Source of the DNA: Isoptericola sp044389085 | GTDB taxonomy: Bacteria > Actinomycetota > Actinomycetes > Actinomycetales > Cellulomonadaceae | DNA length: 64,000 nt | Assembly: GCF_044389085.1 (NCBI RefSeq) | Contig: NZ_JBIRXP010000004.1 | Location: 534,235-598,234 of the forward strand | Direction: 5' to 3' | Shown here: positions 1-7,422 of the stretch, in pieces | Layout of the letters: each line of letters opens with the position of its first letter | How positions within the stretch are numbered: position 1 is the stretch's first letter | Notes under the pieces: generated by a model | Told to the model about the DNA's origin: nothing | What the model saw: the letters and a program-made list of their open reading frames with translations, nothing else | Databases searched by the model: none | Position numbers and translations under genes: made by a program

Positions 1-1696
1 GCGCGACCTGGGCGGCCTGTTCGCCCGGCACGGCTACGACGGGAGGCTGAACGACGAGGCCGTGACGTTCGGGCACGCGAAGGACGGCAACCTGCACTTC
101 ATGATCACGCCGCGGCTCGGCGACGCCGCCGAGCTGGACCGGTACGCGGCGTTCAGCGACGACCTGGTGGACCTGATCCTGTCCCGCGGCGGCTCGCTCA
201 AGGCGGAGCACGGCACGGGCCGCATCATGGCGCCGTTCGTGCGCCGCCAGTACGGCGACGACCTGTACGCCGTGATGCGCGAGATCAAGGGCCTGTTCGA
301 CCCGCGCGGTGTGCTCAACCCGGGCGTGGTCCTCACCGACGACCCGCGCGCCCACCTGCGGGACCTCAAGGTCGAGGCGTCCGCGGGCGGCGAGGACGCC
401 CCGCTGGTGGACCGCTGCGTGGAGTGCGGCTACTGCGAGCCCGGCTGCCCCTCGCGGACCGTGACGACGACGCCGCGGCAACGCATCGTGCTGCTCAAGG
501 AGCTCGCCGTCGCGCCGGAGGGGGAGCGGGAGGAGCTGGCGAAGGCGTACGAGTACTGGGGCGTGCAGACCTGCGCCGCGGACTCGATGTGCGTCGAGGC
601 GTGTCCGGTCGGCATCGACACCGGCGTGGTGATGAAGGGGCACCGGGCGCGGTCGAACCCCGCGGCCGTCCAGAAAGGCGGCGAGGCGCTCGCCGGGTCC
701 TGGGGGCCGGTCGTGAACGTGCTGCGCGGCGCGCTCGGCGTGGTGGAGAAGGTGCCGACGCCCGTGGTGCGCGTCGCGTCGGAGGTCGCGCGCGGGGTCG
801 TGGGGACCGACGTCGTGCCCCGCGTGGACGGGGACCTGCCCGGGCCCGGTCCGCGACGCGAGGAGGCAGACCTGGCCGTCGCCCACGCACCCCGGGCGGT
901 CCTGTTCGCCTCCTGCATGGGCGAGCTGTTCGCCCCGGCGGACGGCGGGCTGCCCGACGACGGACGCCCGGTCGGCGCTGAGGCCGCGTTCCGCTCCCTG
1001 TGCGAGCGCGCCGGGATCGGCCTCGCTGTCCCGGTGGGCATCGGCGGCCTGTGCTGCGGCACGCCGTGGGCGAGCAAGGGCCTGCCCGACGGCGCGGCGC
1101 GGATGGCGCGCCAGGTGCTCGACGCGCTGTGGACGGCGACGCGCGGCGGTGAGCTGCCCGTCGTGTGCGACGCGTCGAGCTGCACCCACGGGCTGGTCGA
1201 GACGCCGCACCACCTCTCCGGGCAGGACGCGGAGCGGTTCGCGCGGCTGCGGATCGTGGACGTCGTGACGTTCGTGCGCACCGACGTGCTGCCGGCGCTC
1301 GCGGCCCGCGGGGTCGAGATCGAGACGCAGGACAGCGTCGTCGTGCACCCCACGTGCGCCACCGTGCACCTGGACGCGGTGGACGACCTGCGCGCCGTGG
1401 CCGAAGCCGTCGCCGACGACGCCGTCGTGCCCGCCGCGTGGGGCTGCTGCGGCTTCGCCGGCGACCGCGGGATGCTGCACCCCGAGCTCACCGCCGCCGC
1501 GACGCACGCCGAGGCGACCGAGGTCGCGGCGGGGGAGCGGGTCCTGCCCGGCGGCCGGTACGACGCCTACGTGTCGAACAACCGCACCTGCGAGATGGGC
1601 ATGACACGTGCCACCGGCCGCGACTACGTGCACGTGCTGGAGCTGCTGGAGGCGGCGACGCGGGCCGCCGGCTCGGGGCGCCCGGCGTCGCCCTGA
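1..1696 (+). CDS. FAD-binding oxidase with 4Fe-4S and CCG domains (D-lactate dehydrogenase-like), 5' truncated
   Basis: The reading frame is open from base 2, so the gene begins before the window; about 564 residues are visible. The visible part starts in the C-terminal cap of an FAD-linked oxidase (FGHAKDGNLHF, then KAEHGTGR and FDPRGVLNPG). Two ferredoxin-type 4Fe-4S clusters follow (CVECGYCEPGCPS; CAADSMCVEACPVG). Last come two cysteine-rich CCG half-modules (GGLCCGTPW, HPTCATVHLD, WGCCGFAGDRG). This order is known from Dld/GlpC-type membrane-associated D-lactate or 2-hydroxyacid dehydrogenases that pass electrons to the quinone pool. The substrate is inferred, not seen. The 3' end overlaps the convergent EamA gene by about 70 bases. 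The GTG at 62 lies inside the conserved domain and is not a real start. Confidence 0.9.
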   Translation, partial: RDLGGLFARHGYDGRLNDEAVTFGHAKDGNLHFMITPRLGDAAELDRYAAFSDDLVDLILSRGGSLKAEHGTGRIMAPFVRRQYGDDLYAVMREIKGLFDPRGVLNPGVVLTDDPRAHLRDLKVEASAGGEDAPLVDRCVECGYCEPGCPSRTVTTTPRQRIVLLKELAVAPEGEREELAKAYEYWGVQTCAADSMCVEACPVGIDTGVVMKGHRARSNPAAVQKGGEALAGSWGPVVNVLRGALGVVEKVPTPVVRVASEVARGVVGTDVVPRVDGDLPGPGPRREEADLAVAHAPRAVLFASCMGELFAPADGGLPDDGRPVGAEAAFRSLCERAGIGLAVPVGIGGLCCGTPWASKGLPDGAARMARQVLDALWTATRGGELPVVCDASSCTHGLVETPHHLSGQDAERFARLRIVDVVTFVRTDVLPALAARGVEIETQDSVVVHPTCATVHLDAVDDLRAVAEAVADDAVVPAAWGCCGFAGDRGMLHPELTAAATHAEATEVAAGERVLPGGRYDAYVSNNRTCEMGMTRATGRDYVHVLELLEAATRAAGSGRPASP

Positions 1697-2598
1697 GGCA
1701 CCGCCCGCGAGAGCGCGGCGGGGACGCCGCGCCGCACCGTGACGAGCGCGACGCTCGCGAGCACGAGGGCGATCCCGAGCGACTGGGACCAGGTGAGCAC
1801 CTCGCCGCCCAGCGCCACCCCGAGGGCGACGCCGGTCACGGGGTTGAGCAGGCCGATCACCCCGACGGCGCCGGCCGGGAGGTGGCGGAACCCGCTGAAC
1901 CAGCAGACGAACCCGAGCGCCGTCGCGACGAGGCTCACGTACGCGAACGCGAGGGTCTCGGTGACGGACAGGGCCGGCGGCGCGCCCTCCACGAGGGCTG
2001 CGGCGACGAGCAGCTCGACCCCGCCGATGACGAGCTGCCACGCGGTGACCGTGAGCACGGGCGTCCCGTCCTGCCACCGCTTGGTGAGGACTGCGCCGAC
2101 GGACGAGAGGGCCATCGAGGCGACGGACGCCGCGATGCCCCAGCCGTCGAGGGCTCCGGTCGCGGTGCCCACGATGAGCAGGACGCCCGCCCCGCCCACG
2201 CCGGCGCCGGCCAGGACGCGGCGCGTGGGGCGCTCGCGGAGCAGGAGCCACGCCGCCCCGGCGATCGCGAGCGGGCTGAGCGACATCAGCGAGGCGGCGA
2301 CGCTGGACGGGAGCAGCTGGGCGGCGACGTACACGAGGCAGAAGAAGACCCCCATGTTGAGCGTGCCGAGCACGACCGAGCGCCACCACCACGGGCCGCG
2401 CGGCAGCCGGCGGGCGACCGCCAGCAGCACGAGGCCTGCGGGCAGCGCGCGGATCGCCGAGCCCCACAGGGGGGTGTCGCCGGGGAGGAGGTGGTGGGTC
2501 ACGACGTAGTTGGACCCGAACGCGACCGGCCCGACGGCGGCGACCAGGGGCCAGCGGACGCGGAGCCACGCCCGCCGGGCAGGCGAAGAACTTTCCAT
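1624..2598 (-). CDS. EamA/DMT-superfamily transporter
   Basis: Predicted 324-residue inner-membrane exporter with about ten hydrophobic helices arranged as two EamA repeats. Visible parts include GSNYVVTHHLL in the first repeat, LLRERPTRR between helices, and a second repeat ending in GLLNPVTGVALGVALGGEVLT, typical of drug/metabolite exporters. The ATG at 2598 is preferred. A TAGAAT -10 box read on this strand (2611-2606) ends 7 bases before it, which fits a leaderless transcript, while the ATG at 2607 overlaps that box. The gene is divergent from a MarR regulator, with a shared operator between them, so MarR control is likely. The exported compound is unknown. The last residues (poly-Ser tail) overlap the convergent oxidase gene. 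Confidence 0.88.
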   Translation of the reverse strand: MESSSPARRAWLRVRWPLVAAVGPVAFGSNYVVTHHLLPGDTPLWGSAIRALPAGLVLLAVARRLPRGPWWWRSVVLGTLNMGVFFCLVYVAAQLLPSSVAASLMSLSPLAIAGAAWLLLRERPTRRVLAGAGVGGAGVLLIVGTATGALDGWGIAASVASMALSSVGAVLTKRWQDGTPVLTVTAWQLVIGGVELLVAAALVEGAPPALSVTETLAFAYVSLVATALGFVCWFSGFRHLPAGAVGVIGLLNPVTGVALGVALGGEVLTWSQSLGIALVLASVALVTVRRGVPAALSRAVPQGDAGRPEPAARVAASSSSSTCT

Positions 2599-2633
2599 GG
2601 AAACCATTCTACTTTCCGCGGAAAGTAGAATGG
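2592..2633. promoter_or_regulatory. Divergent promoter-operator for eamA/marR
   Basis: Two palindromes lie between the divergent genes. TTTCCATGGAAA (2592-2603) covers the eamA start codon. A perfect 30-bp palindrome spans 2604-2633 with core ACTTTCCGCGGAAAGT. They share the half-site TTTCC/GGAAA and their centres are 21 bp apart, two helical turns. Because the large palindrome is symmetric, it holds a TAGAAT -10 hexamer in each direction (2626-2631 on plus, 2611-2606 on minus), each 6 to 7 bases before a start codon. A MarR dimer bound here would block both promoters. Confidence 0.8.
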
Positions 2634-2637
2634 GGCC

Positions 2638-3123
2638 ATGTCTGAGGTCGATCGCGTCGCCACGTTCGTGGACCAGTGGCGCCGGGAGCGCCCTGACCTC
2701 GACCCGAGCCCCATGGCCGTGATCGGGCGGATGCGCAGGATCTCCGACGACTTCACCGCGGCGCTCCAGGCGAACTACCGGCGCTTCGGGATCGGGGAGG
2801 GCGAGTTCGACGTGCTGTGCGCCCTGCGGCGCGCGGGCGACCCGTTCGCGCTCCCCCTGGGGGAGGTCGCCGAGCACACCATGGTGACGGCGGGAGCGAC
2901 GTCCAAGCGGGTCGACCGGCTGGAGGCCGCCGGCCTCGTGGCCCGGCAGGCGCGGGCCGGCGACGGGCGCGGGCGGGTGGTCACCCTGACTCCCGAGGGG
3001 CGCCGGCTCATCGACGAGGCGTACCCCGCGCACCTCGAGCTGGAGGACGGGCTGCTGGCGCCGCTCTCGCGCGCGGAGCGGGCGCAGCTGGAGACACTGC
3101 TGCGCAAGCTCGCCGCCGGCTGA
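2638..3123 (+). CDS. MarR-family transcriptional regulator
   Basis: 161-residue winged-helix regulator. The recognition region includes LGEVAEHTMVTAGATSKRVD followed by RLEAAGLVAR, and the wing shows DGRGRVVTLTPEGRRL, the usual MarR pattern. An N-terminal helix (DQWRRERPDLDPSPMAVIGR) and a C-terminal helix would form the dimer interface. The ATG at 2638 lies 6 bases after a TAGAAT -10 box, so the mRNA is probably leaderless. It is divergent from the EamA exporter and most likely represses both genes through the 2592-2633 palindromes. The inducer is unknown. Confidence 0.9.
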   Translation: MSEVDRVATFVDQWRRERPDLDPSPMAVIGRMRRISDDFTAALQANYRRFGIGEGEFDVLCALRRAGDPFALPLGEVAEHTMVTAGATSKRVDRLEAAGLVARQARAGDGRGRVVTLTPEGRRLIDEAYPAHLELEDGLLAPLSRAERAQLETLLRKLAAG

Positions 3124-3164
3124 GGCGACCCGCGAGCCCCGGGCCCGCCGTCCCCGGAGCGGGA

Positions 3165-3205
3165 GCGCCTCGGCCGGGTCAGGCCGGACGGGGCGGCCGA
3201 GGCGC
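3165..3205 (+). terminator. Hairpin terminator after marR
   Basis: A perfect 12-bp stem (GCGCCTCGGCCG at 3165-3176, CGGCCGAGGCGC at 3194-3205) encloses a 17-base loop, 41 bases after the marR stop. There is no T tract, which is common in high-GC actinobacteria. I see no gene in the rest of 3124-3361. Confidence 0.6.
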
Positions 3206-3361
3206 ACGAAGAGTTCGACCGGGGGGCGCTCACCCGGCAGGACCAGTCGATGCCCCCGCCGCCGGCGCGCTGAGGCCTGACGCCTGGCCCCGACAACGCC
3301 CCTGATCGGCATTCCTGAAACGGGCCCTAGGTGCCCGCGGTGCGGTCTGCGCTCCGGCGCG

Positions 3362-3901
3362 TCAGGGGATCGAGGTGATCTCGAGGACGACCGCTTCGCT
3401 GGTGTGCGTCATTCCTCCCGGGGTGAGGCAGTCCAGAAGACCGCTGACGGTCGGCCCGGTGATGGTCGCCAGGGCGAGCGCCCCCTCGAACCGCCCGTCC
3501 GTGACCGTGCCGTTCTTGGTCACGACCGTCGTGCCCCCGACCGAGACGACGGCGCTCGACATGGTGAGCACCGACTCGCTCCCGTCGTCCCACCGGATCG
3601 TCTCCGCGGCCCCGCTCGGGGTCACGCTGGTGCAGGACCGGGAGTCGGAGACGGAGAATCCTGAGGTCCCCGACTCGACGTCGGCAGAGAGGCAGTCGTA
3701 GGTGGTCGACCCGGTCACGGTCGTCTGACGTTCGGTGAGGAGGACGATGCCGGGGGAGTATCCGACCTCCTGGGTCCCGACGCAGGTGGCCTCGAGAACC
3801 TGCGGTTGTGCAGAGGCGCCCGCAGCGGGGGCGGCCAGGGCGAGAAGCGCGCCGGCCGCTGCTGCCAGGGTGCGGCGAGGGGTGAGTACGCGTGCAGTCA
3901 T
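3362..3901 (-). CDS. Small secreted four-cysteine protein, array member 1
   Basis: 179 residues with a Sec signal peptide (basic start, hydrophobic core rich in Ala/Leu, cut near AGASAQ). The mature part carries the array pattern: ATCVGT, YSPGI, YDCLS, SCTS, IRWDDGS, GTVTDGRF, GLLDCLTPGGMT and a C-terminal LEITSIP. The four cysteines probably form two disulfides in a beta-sandwich; this is inference. An AAGGAGAG ribosome binding site 6 bases upstream supports the ATG at 3901. It is the last gene of a run of six minus-strand paralogues. No catalytic motif is visible and I do not know its function. Similar uncharacterised secreted proteins occur in streptomycetes. Confidence 0.8.
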   Translation of the reverse strand: MTARVLTPRRTLAAAAGALLALAAPAAGASAQPQVLEATCVGTQEVGYSPGIVLLTERQTTVTGSTTYDCLSADVESGTSGFSVSDSRSCTSVTPSGAAETIRWDDGSESVLTMSSAVVSVGGTTVVTKNGTVTDGRFEGALALATITGPTVSGLLDCLTPGGMTHTSEAVVLEITSIP

Positions 3902-3957
3902 GACGGCTCTCCTTCGATCGGTGTCATCTGCCGTCGGGCCGGTCTGGTCGGGCTGGT

Positions 3958-4584
3958 TCAGTTGCTGATGGTGAGCGAGGTGATGCCGTTGCCGAGGCTG
4001 GTGAGCCCGTCGGGTGTCAGGCAGGACAGCAGTGCGGTCAGGTCGGCGTAGGTGACCTGCTGGGTGTAGTCGGCCCCGGTGGCGTGACCGCTGGTGATGG
4101 TGCCCTGCGCGGTGACGAGCAGGGCTGAGGTGACCTGGGTGGTGGTGACGTCGACGGTCGCTTCGGAGGTGGTGATCTGGCCGGTGAGGGCGTTGCGCCA
4201 GGTGATCGTCTGCCGTACTCCGGTGATCGTGCCGAGCAGGGTGGCGCAGGACCGCTCTGAGGTGCCGCTGGACTCGACGGTGAAGGGCTTCCAGTCGGTG
4301 CTCGTGGCGCAGCTGGTGTACTCGGCGCGGGAGTCGAACTGCACGTCGGCGGGTAGGAGCGTGACGCCGGGGTCGTAGTTCGCGACGGCCGTGCCGAGGG
4401 GGCAGCTCGCGAGGAGCGCTTGTGCGGTGGCCGCGCCGTGTGCGGCCGGCGCTGGGGGTGCCGCCGATGCGGCGGTGACCGGGGCGAGGAGGGCGGCCGT
4501 CGCCAGCGCGGCTCCGACGATCCGGCCTGCCGTGCGGGGTGGGCGGGAGGTGAGGCGTCGGGGGGCCGTGGTGTTCGGGTGCAT
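3958..4584 (-). CDS. Small secreted cysteine protein, array member 2 (divergent)
   Basis: 208 residues with an extended, Arg-rich n-region before the hydrophobic stretch and a likely cut near ASAAPP. It keeps the array signature in altered form: ASCPLGT, YDPGV, YTSCATS, RSCATL, ITWRNALTG, GTITSG and LLSCLTPDGLT. The middle differs most from its neighbours (DWKPF and a run of Thr/Ser), so it may have diverged in binding specificity. An AGGAAGAG ribosome binding site precedes the ATG at 4584. It lies 56 bases upstream of member 1 on the same strand. Function unknown. Confidence 0.78.
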   Translation of the reverse strand: MHPNTTAPRRLTSRPPRTAGRIVGAALATAALLAPVTAASAAPPAPAAHGAATAQALLASCPLGTAVANYDPGVTLLPADVQFDSRAEYTSCATSTDWKPFTVESSGTSERSCATLLGTITGVRQTITWRNALTGQITTSEATVDVTTTQVTSALLVTAQGTITSGHATGADYTQQVTYADLTALLSCLTPDGLTSLGNGITSLTISN

Positions 4585-4627
4585 GGTCTCTCTTCCTGAC
4601 AGGGGGTGTGCGAGCTGAGGTCGTGTC

Positions 4628-5185
4628 CTAGCCGGGCAGGATGGCGAGGGTGGCCGCGCTACCGCCGCTTCCTGCCAGGTCGATGCCGTCTCCGAGGCAG
4701 AGCACGTCGTCGGGCTCGATGAGCGTGTAGACGATCGTGGCGATCCGCCCGGCGTACTTGCCCGCGGTGAAGGTGCCGGTACCGGTGGCGGTGACGCTGC
4801 CGCCGACGCGTGCGGTGACCCAGGTGAGGCTGATCGTGCTGGTCTCGCCGTCGTCCCACTCGATCGTGCGTGCGCTGGTGCCGAGCAGATCCGACAGCAG
4901 GCAGGACATCGTGCTCGTCTTCGTGTACTCGAAGAAGCCGTCCGGAGCGAGTGCTCCCAGGGTTCCGGTGCAGCTGTCGAACGAGACAGTGGTGGTCGAG
5001 GTGATGGTTCGCGGGACGTACGTCAGGTTGGGAACGTACTCCTCGATCGCGTCGCCGGAGAGGCACGTGATCAGGCCGCGGTCCTCGGCGGCGTGGGCCG
5101 CCGGGGCGATGCTCAGCGGGACGAGCAGCGACGATGCGAGCACGATGGCTCCCGTCAGCGTGCGCGTCCTGGTGTGCTTCGACAT
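4628..5185 (-). CDS. Small secreted cysteine protein, array member 3
   Basis: 185 residues. The ATG at 5185 is chosen because GGAGAA lies 6 bases upstream and a clean signal peptide follows (KHTRTRT, hydrophobic core, AHAAEDR); the frame is open further upstream but without a signal peptide. Mature features: LITCLSGD, YVPNLTYVPR, FDSCTG, MSCLLS, IEWDDGE, GTGTFTAGKYAG and a late cysteine in DDVLCLGDG. The end (LAGSGGSAATLAILPG) replaces the LEITS tail of its relatives. It follows member 4 by 115 bases that contain a strong hairpin, so it may have its own promoter. Confidence 0.78.
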   Translation of the reverse strand: MSKHTRTRTLTGAIVLASSLLVPLSIAPAAHAAEDRGLITCLSGDAIEEYVPNLTYVPRTITSTTTVSFDSCTGTLGALAPDGFFEYTKTSTMSCLLSDLLGTSARTIEWDDGETSTISLTWVTARVGGSVTATGTGTFTAGKYAGRIATIVYTLIEPDDVLCLGDGIDLAGSGGSAATLAILPG

Positions 5186-5222
5186 GAGGTTCTCCGATCG
5201 TCTGAGCCGGTGCTGCGGCAAC

Positions 5223-5255
5223 GGTGGGGAGCCGGGAGCATCGCGGCTCCCCACC
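5223..5255 (-). terminator. Hairpin between array members 4 and 3
   Basis: A perfect 11-bp stem (GGTGGGGAGCC at 5223-5233, GGCTCCCCACC at 5245-5255) with an 11-base loop, lying 46 bases after the stop of the 5301-5888 gene. It is a candidate terminator or attenuator within the array. Confidence 0.5.
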
Positions 5256-5300
5256 GCTGCGGCCCGCCCGCCAGGGCGGACGGATGACGAACTCCTGCGG

Positions 5301-5888
5301 TCAGGGCACGGAGGTGATCTCCAGGACGGTGGTGCCGGAGGACTCGGTGAGGCCGGTGCTGGAGAGGCAGGCCAGGGCGCCCGTGATGTTGGGTGTGGTC
5401 GTGGTTCTCACGAACGCGTCGCCCGCGAACATGCCGGAGGTGACGGTGCCGGTGACGGTGACGACGGTGGAGCCGGCGACGTTGGTCGTGACCGCGGTGC
5501 CGGAGAGCACCGAGTTGACGTTGGTGCCGGTGAAGCCCGTCCAGGCGATCGTCTCGTTGTGCTGCGCCAGTCCAACACTGAGGCAGCCGTAGGTGACGTC
5601 CTGCAGGTAGTACCCGCCGCCGCCCTGGAAGGTGCCCACGGCAGGCTCGCTCAGCCCGAGGCAGCTGTATTCGACGCGTTCGTCGAGGTCGACCGGTGCG
5701 GCGACGAGCTTGAGCCCGGGGATGTATTCGTGCTCGACGCTGCCGGTACAGGTGGCGTCCAGGACGTCGGCCTGGGCGGGTGCTGCGCCGACGAGCGCGA
5801 GGGCGCCGGCGGCCGCGAGTCCAGCGAGGGCGGCCAGTGCCGTGCGTGTGCGGCGCTTCCAGGTGGTGCGAGACGCGGTGGTGGACAT
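5301..5888 (-). CDS. Small secreted cysteine protein, array member 4
   Basis: 195 residues with a typical Sec signal (STTASRTTWKRRTRT, hydrophobic core, cut near AQADV). Mature signature: ATCTGS, YIPGLKL, YSCLG, YGCLSVG, IAWTGF, VTGTVTSGMFAGD, GALACLSSTGLT and VLEITSVP. It is a close relative of the 6506-7072 product, sharing the order ADVLDATCTG and LSVG-QHNETI/TSFNRTV. The ATG at 5888 starts the signal peptide; a purine-rich GGGGACCACC lies upstream. Function unknown; export and likely disulfides suggest an extracellular or envelope role. Confidence 0.8.
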   Translation of the reverse strand: MSTTASRTTWKRRTRTALAALAGLAAAGALALVGAAPAQADVLDATCTGSVEHEYIPGLKLVAAPVDLDERVEYSCLGLSEPAVGTFQGGGGYYLQDVTYGCLSVGLAQHNETIAWTGFTGTNVNSVLSGTAVTTNVAGSTVVTVTGTVTSGMFAGDAFVRTTTTPNITGALACLSSTGLTESSGTTVLEITSVP

Positions 5889-5919
5889 GAGGTGGTCCCC
5901 GTTTCTTGAGGAGTGACGT

Positions 5920-5942
5920 GCCCGCCGGCCCGGCCGGCGGGC
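5920..5942 (-). terminator. Hairpin between array members 5 and 4
   Basis: GCCCGCCGGCC at 5920-5930 and its exact complement at 5932-5942 can form an 11-bp palindromic stem (the loop would open the central pairs). It lies just after the stop of the 5950-6495 gene and may end that transcript. Confidence 0.45.
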
Positions 5943-5949
5943 GGGGTCG

Positions 5950-6495
5950 CTAGAGCGAGGTGATCTCGAGGACGGTGGTCTCGGTGATCGTGGTCAGCCC
6001 CGTGGTGGTGAGGCAGTCGAGCAGGCCGCTGATGGTCGGCCCGGTGTTGACCTGGAGGACGGCGGCGCCCAGGAATCGTCCGGCCGTGACGGTGCCGGTC
6101 TTGGTCACCACGGTGGTGCCGGCGGCGTTCACGACCGTGACGGTGCCGCTGAGCACGGAGCTGGAGCCGTCGTCCCAGGTGATGGTCTCGACGTGGGCGG
6201 ACGGCGCGGCGCTGAGGCAGCCGCGCTCGACGTCGTCGAGGGCGAAGCTCGAGACGCCGGAGCTCACGGTCGCCGAGAGGCAGTCGTACTGGCGGCCGCC
6301 GTCCACGTCGACCGTGCGCGGTGCCAGCCGGAGGCCGGGCGTGTAGTGGACGGTCGAGGTGCCGGTGCAGGTCGCCTCCAGCACCTCGGCGTGCGCGGTC
6401 GCCCCGCCGGAGGTGGCCAGGACGGTCGCGAGCAGCGCGCCGGCGAGGGTCCGCGCGAGGCGGCTGATCGCGACGCCATGACGATGTGCGCGCAC
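5950..6495 (-). CDS. Small secreted cysteine protein, array member 5
   Basis: 181 residues starting at GTG 6495, 10 bases after the stop of the upstream paralogue, so translation may be coupled. A signal peptide (RAHRHGVAISRLART, hydrophobic core, cut near ATAHAEV) is followed by the array signature: ATCTGT, YTPGLRL, YDCLSATVSSG, RGCLSAA, ITWDDGS, KTGTVTAGRFLG, GLLDCLTTTGLT and VLEITSL. Its mature part is most like member 1 (3362-3901); the two share the stretch TVVTK.GTVT.GRF and GPT.SGLLDCLT, which suggests fairly recent duplication. Confidence 0.8.
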   Translation of the reverse strand: MRAHRHGVAISRLARTLAGALLATVLATSGGATAHAEVLEATCTGTSTVHYTPGLRLAPRTVDVDGGRQYDCLSATVSSGVSSFALDDVERGCLSAAPSAHVETITWDDGSSSVLSGTVTVVNAAGTTVVTKTGTVTAGRFLGAAVLQVNTGPTISGLLDCLTTTGLTTITETTVLEITSL

Positions 6496-6505
6496 GGCCC
6501 CGGCC

Positions 6506-7072
6506 CTACAACCCCGTGATGGTCAGCACGGAGGTGCCGCTGACCTGGGTCAGGCCGGTGGTGGTGAGGCAGTCGAGCAGGCCGGCGATGTTCGGCAGCG
6601 TGCGTACCAGGACGAACGTGTCGTCCTCGAACCTCCCGCCGGAGACCGTGCCGGTGATCGTCTCGACGGTGTTGCCGGCGATGTTGGCCGTCGTGGACGT
6701 GCCGGTCAGGTCGGAGGTGCTGTAGTCGGACCAGTAGACGGTCCGGTTGAAGCTGGTCGCCCCGACGCTCAGGCAGCCTCGCTCCACGCCGGTCGAGCTG
6801 TTGGAGAGGTGACCGCGGTTGATCGACGCCTTCGAGGTGGTGCACGAGAAGCTCGTGGTGTCGGTGACGTCGACTGTCGCCGCCACGAGCTTGATGCCGG
6901 GGCTGTACGCGATGTTGGTGGTGCCGGTACAGGTGGCGTCGAGCACGTCCGCCTGCGCCGGGACGGCGCCGCCGAGCCCCGCGGCCAGGGCGAGCGCGGC
7001 TCCGGCGACCGCAGCGAGGACGCCTCGGCGCCGCCGTCGACGGATGGTCGTGCGGTGGATGGTGTCGGTCAT
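6506..7072 (-). CDS. Small secreted cysteine protein, array member 6 (first of the minus-strand run)
   Basis: 188 residues. The ATG at 7072 is preferred: a GAAGGGA motif lies 6 bases upstream and an Arg-rich signal peptide follows (TTIRRRRRRG, hydrophobic core, cut near AQADV). An in-frame ATG at 7087 would add five residues. Mature signature: ATCTGT, YSPGIKL, FSCTTS, RGCLSVG, VYWSDYS, ITGTVSGGRFEDD, AGLLDCLTTTGLT and VLTITGL. As the promoter-proximal gene it is likely read from the 7073-7422 region. Function unknown. Confidence 0.8.
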   Translation of the reverse strand: MTDTIHRTTIRRRRRRGVLAAVAGAALALAAGLGGAVPAQADVLDATCTGTTNIAYSPGIKLVAATVDVTDTTSFSCTTSKASINRGHLSNSSTGVERGCLSVGATSFNRTVYWSDYSTSDLTGTSTTANIAGNTVETITGTVSGGRFEDDTFVLVRTLPNIAGLLDCLTTTGLTQVSGTSVLTITGL

Positions 7073-7422
7073 GATGAATCCCTTCATCACACTCAGGAAC
7101 GCGGGCCCACAGCTGTGGGAGCGGTACCACCCGCAGGGTGGTAGCGCGACGAGGGTCGCAGTTGGTTCCTGGATGTCGGCCGCGCGGATCTCCGGCATGA
7201 CAACCGCCAAGAAGTTAACCCGGGCTCCGACGATGCGCCCGGCGGGCACCGTGCCACCGGGCGCACGAAACGGTTCAGAACCCGGTGCAGCACCGCAAAT
7301 GGGTCCGGGTGAAATTTGGCGCTGCCGCGGAGCCGGACCCGGGTCATCCTGTGGTCATCCGCGATCTCGTGCACCAGGGCAGCCGCGCCGCCGTGCCGGC
7401 CGCCGACAGAAAGGGACCCACG
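7073..7422. promoter_or_regulatory. Divergent region between array members 6 and 7, with two palindromes
   Basis: 350 bases without a gene. It holds the perfect palindrome CCCACAGCTGTGGG (7106-7119) and, 5 bases on, an inverted repeat TACCACCC-GCA-GGGTGGTA (7125-7143). Both lie just upstream of member 6 and could be operators or leader hairpins. A short stretch at 7266-7285, read on the minus strand, resembles half of the 50-bp repeat found at 8057 (CGGGTTCTG then GTTTCG). No clear -10 box was assigned. Confidence 0.45.

Noticed and set aside
2605..2607. ATG at 2607 as the EamA start
   Set aside because: It overlaps the TAGAAT -10 box on that strand, so it would not be within the transcript; ATG 2598 fits better.
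3206..3270. Plus-strand reading frame ending in PPPPAR as a remnant gene
   Set aside because: It is too short, has no start and no similarity that I recognise.
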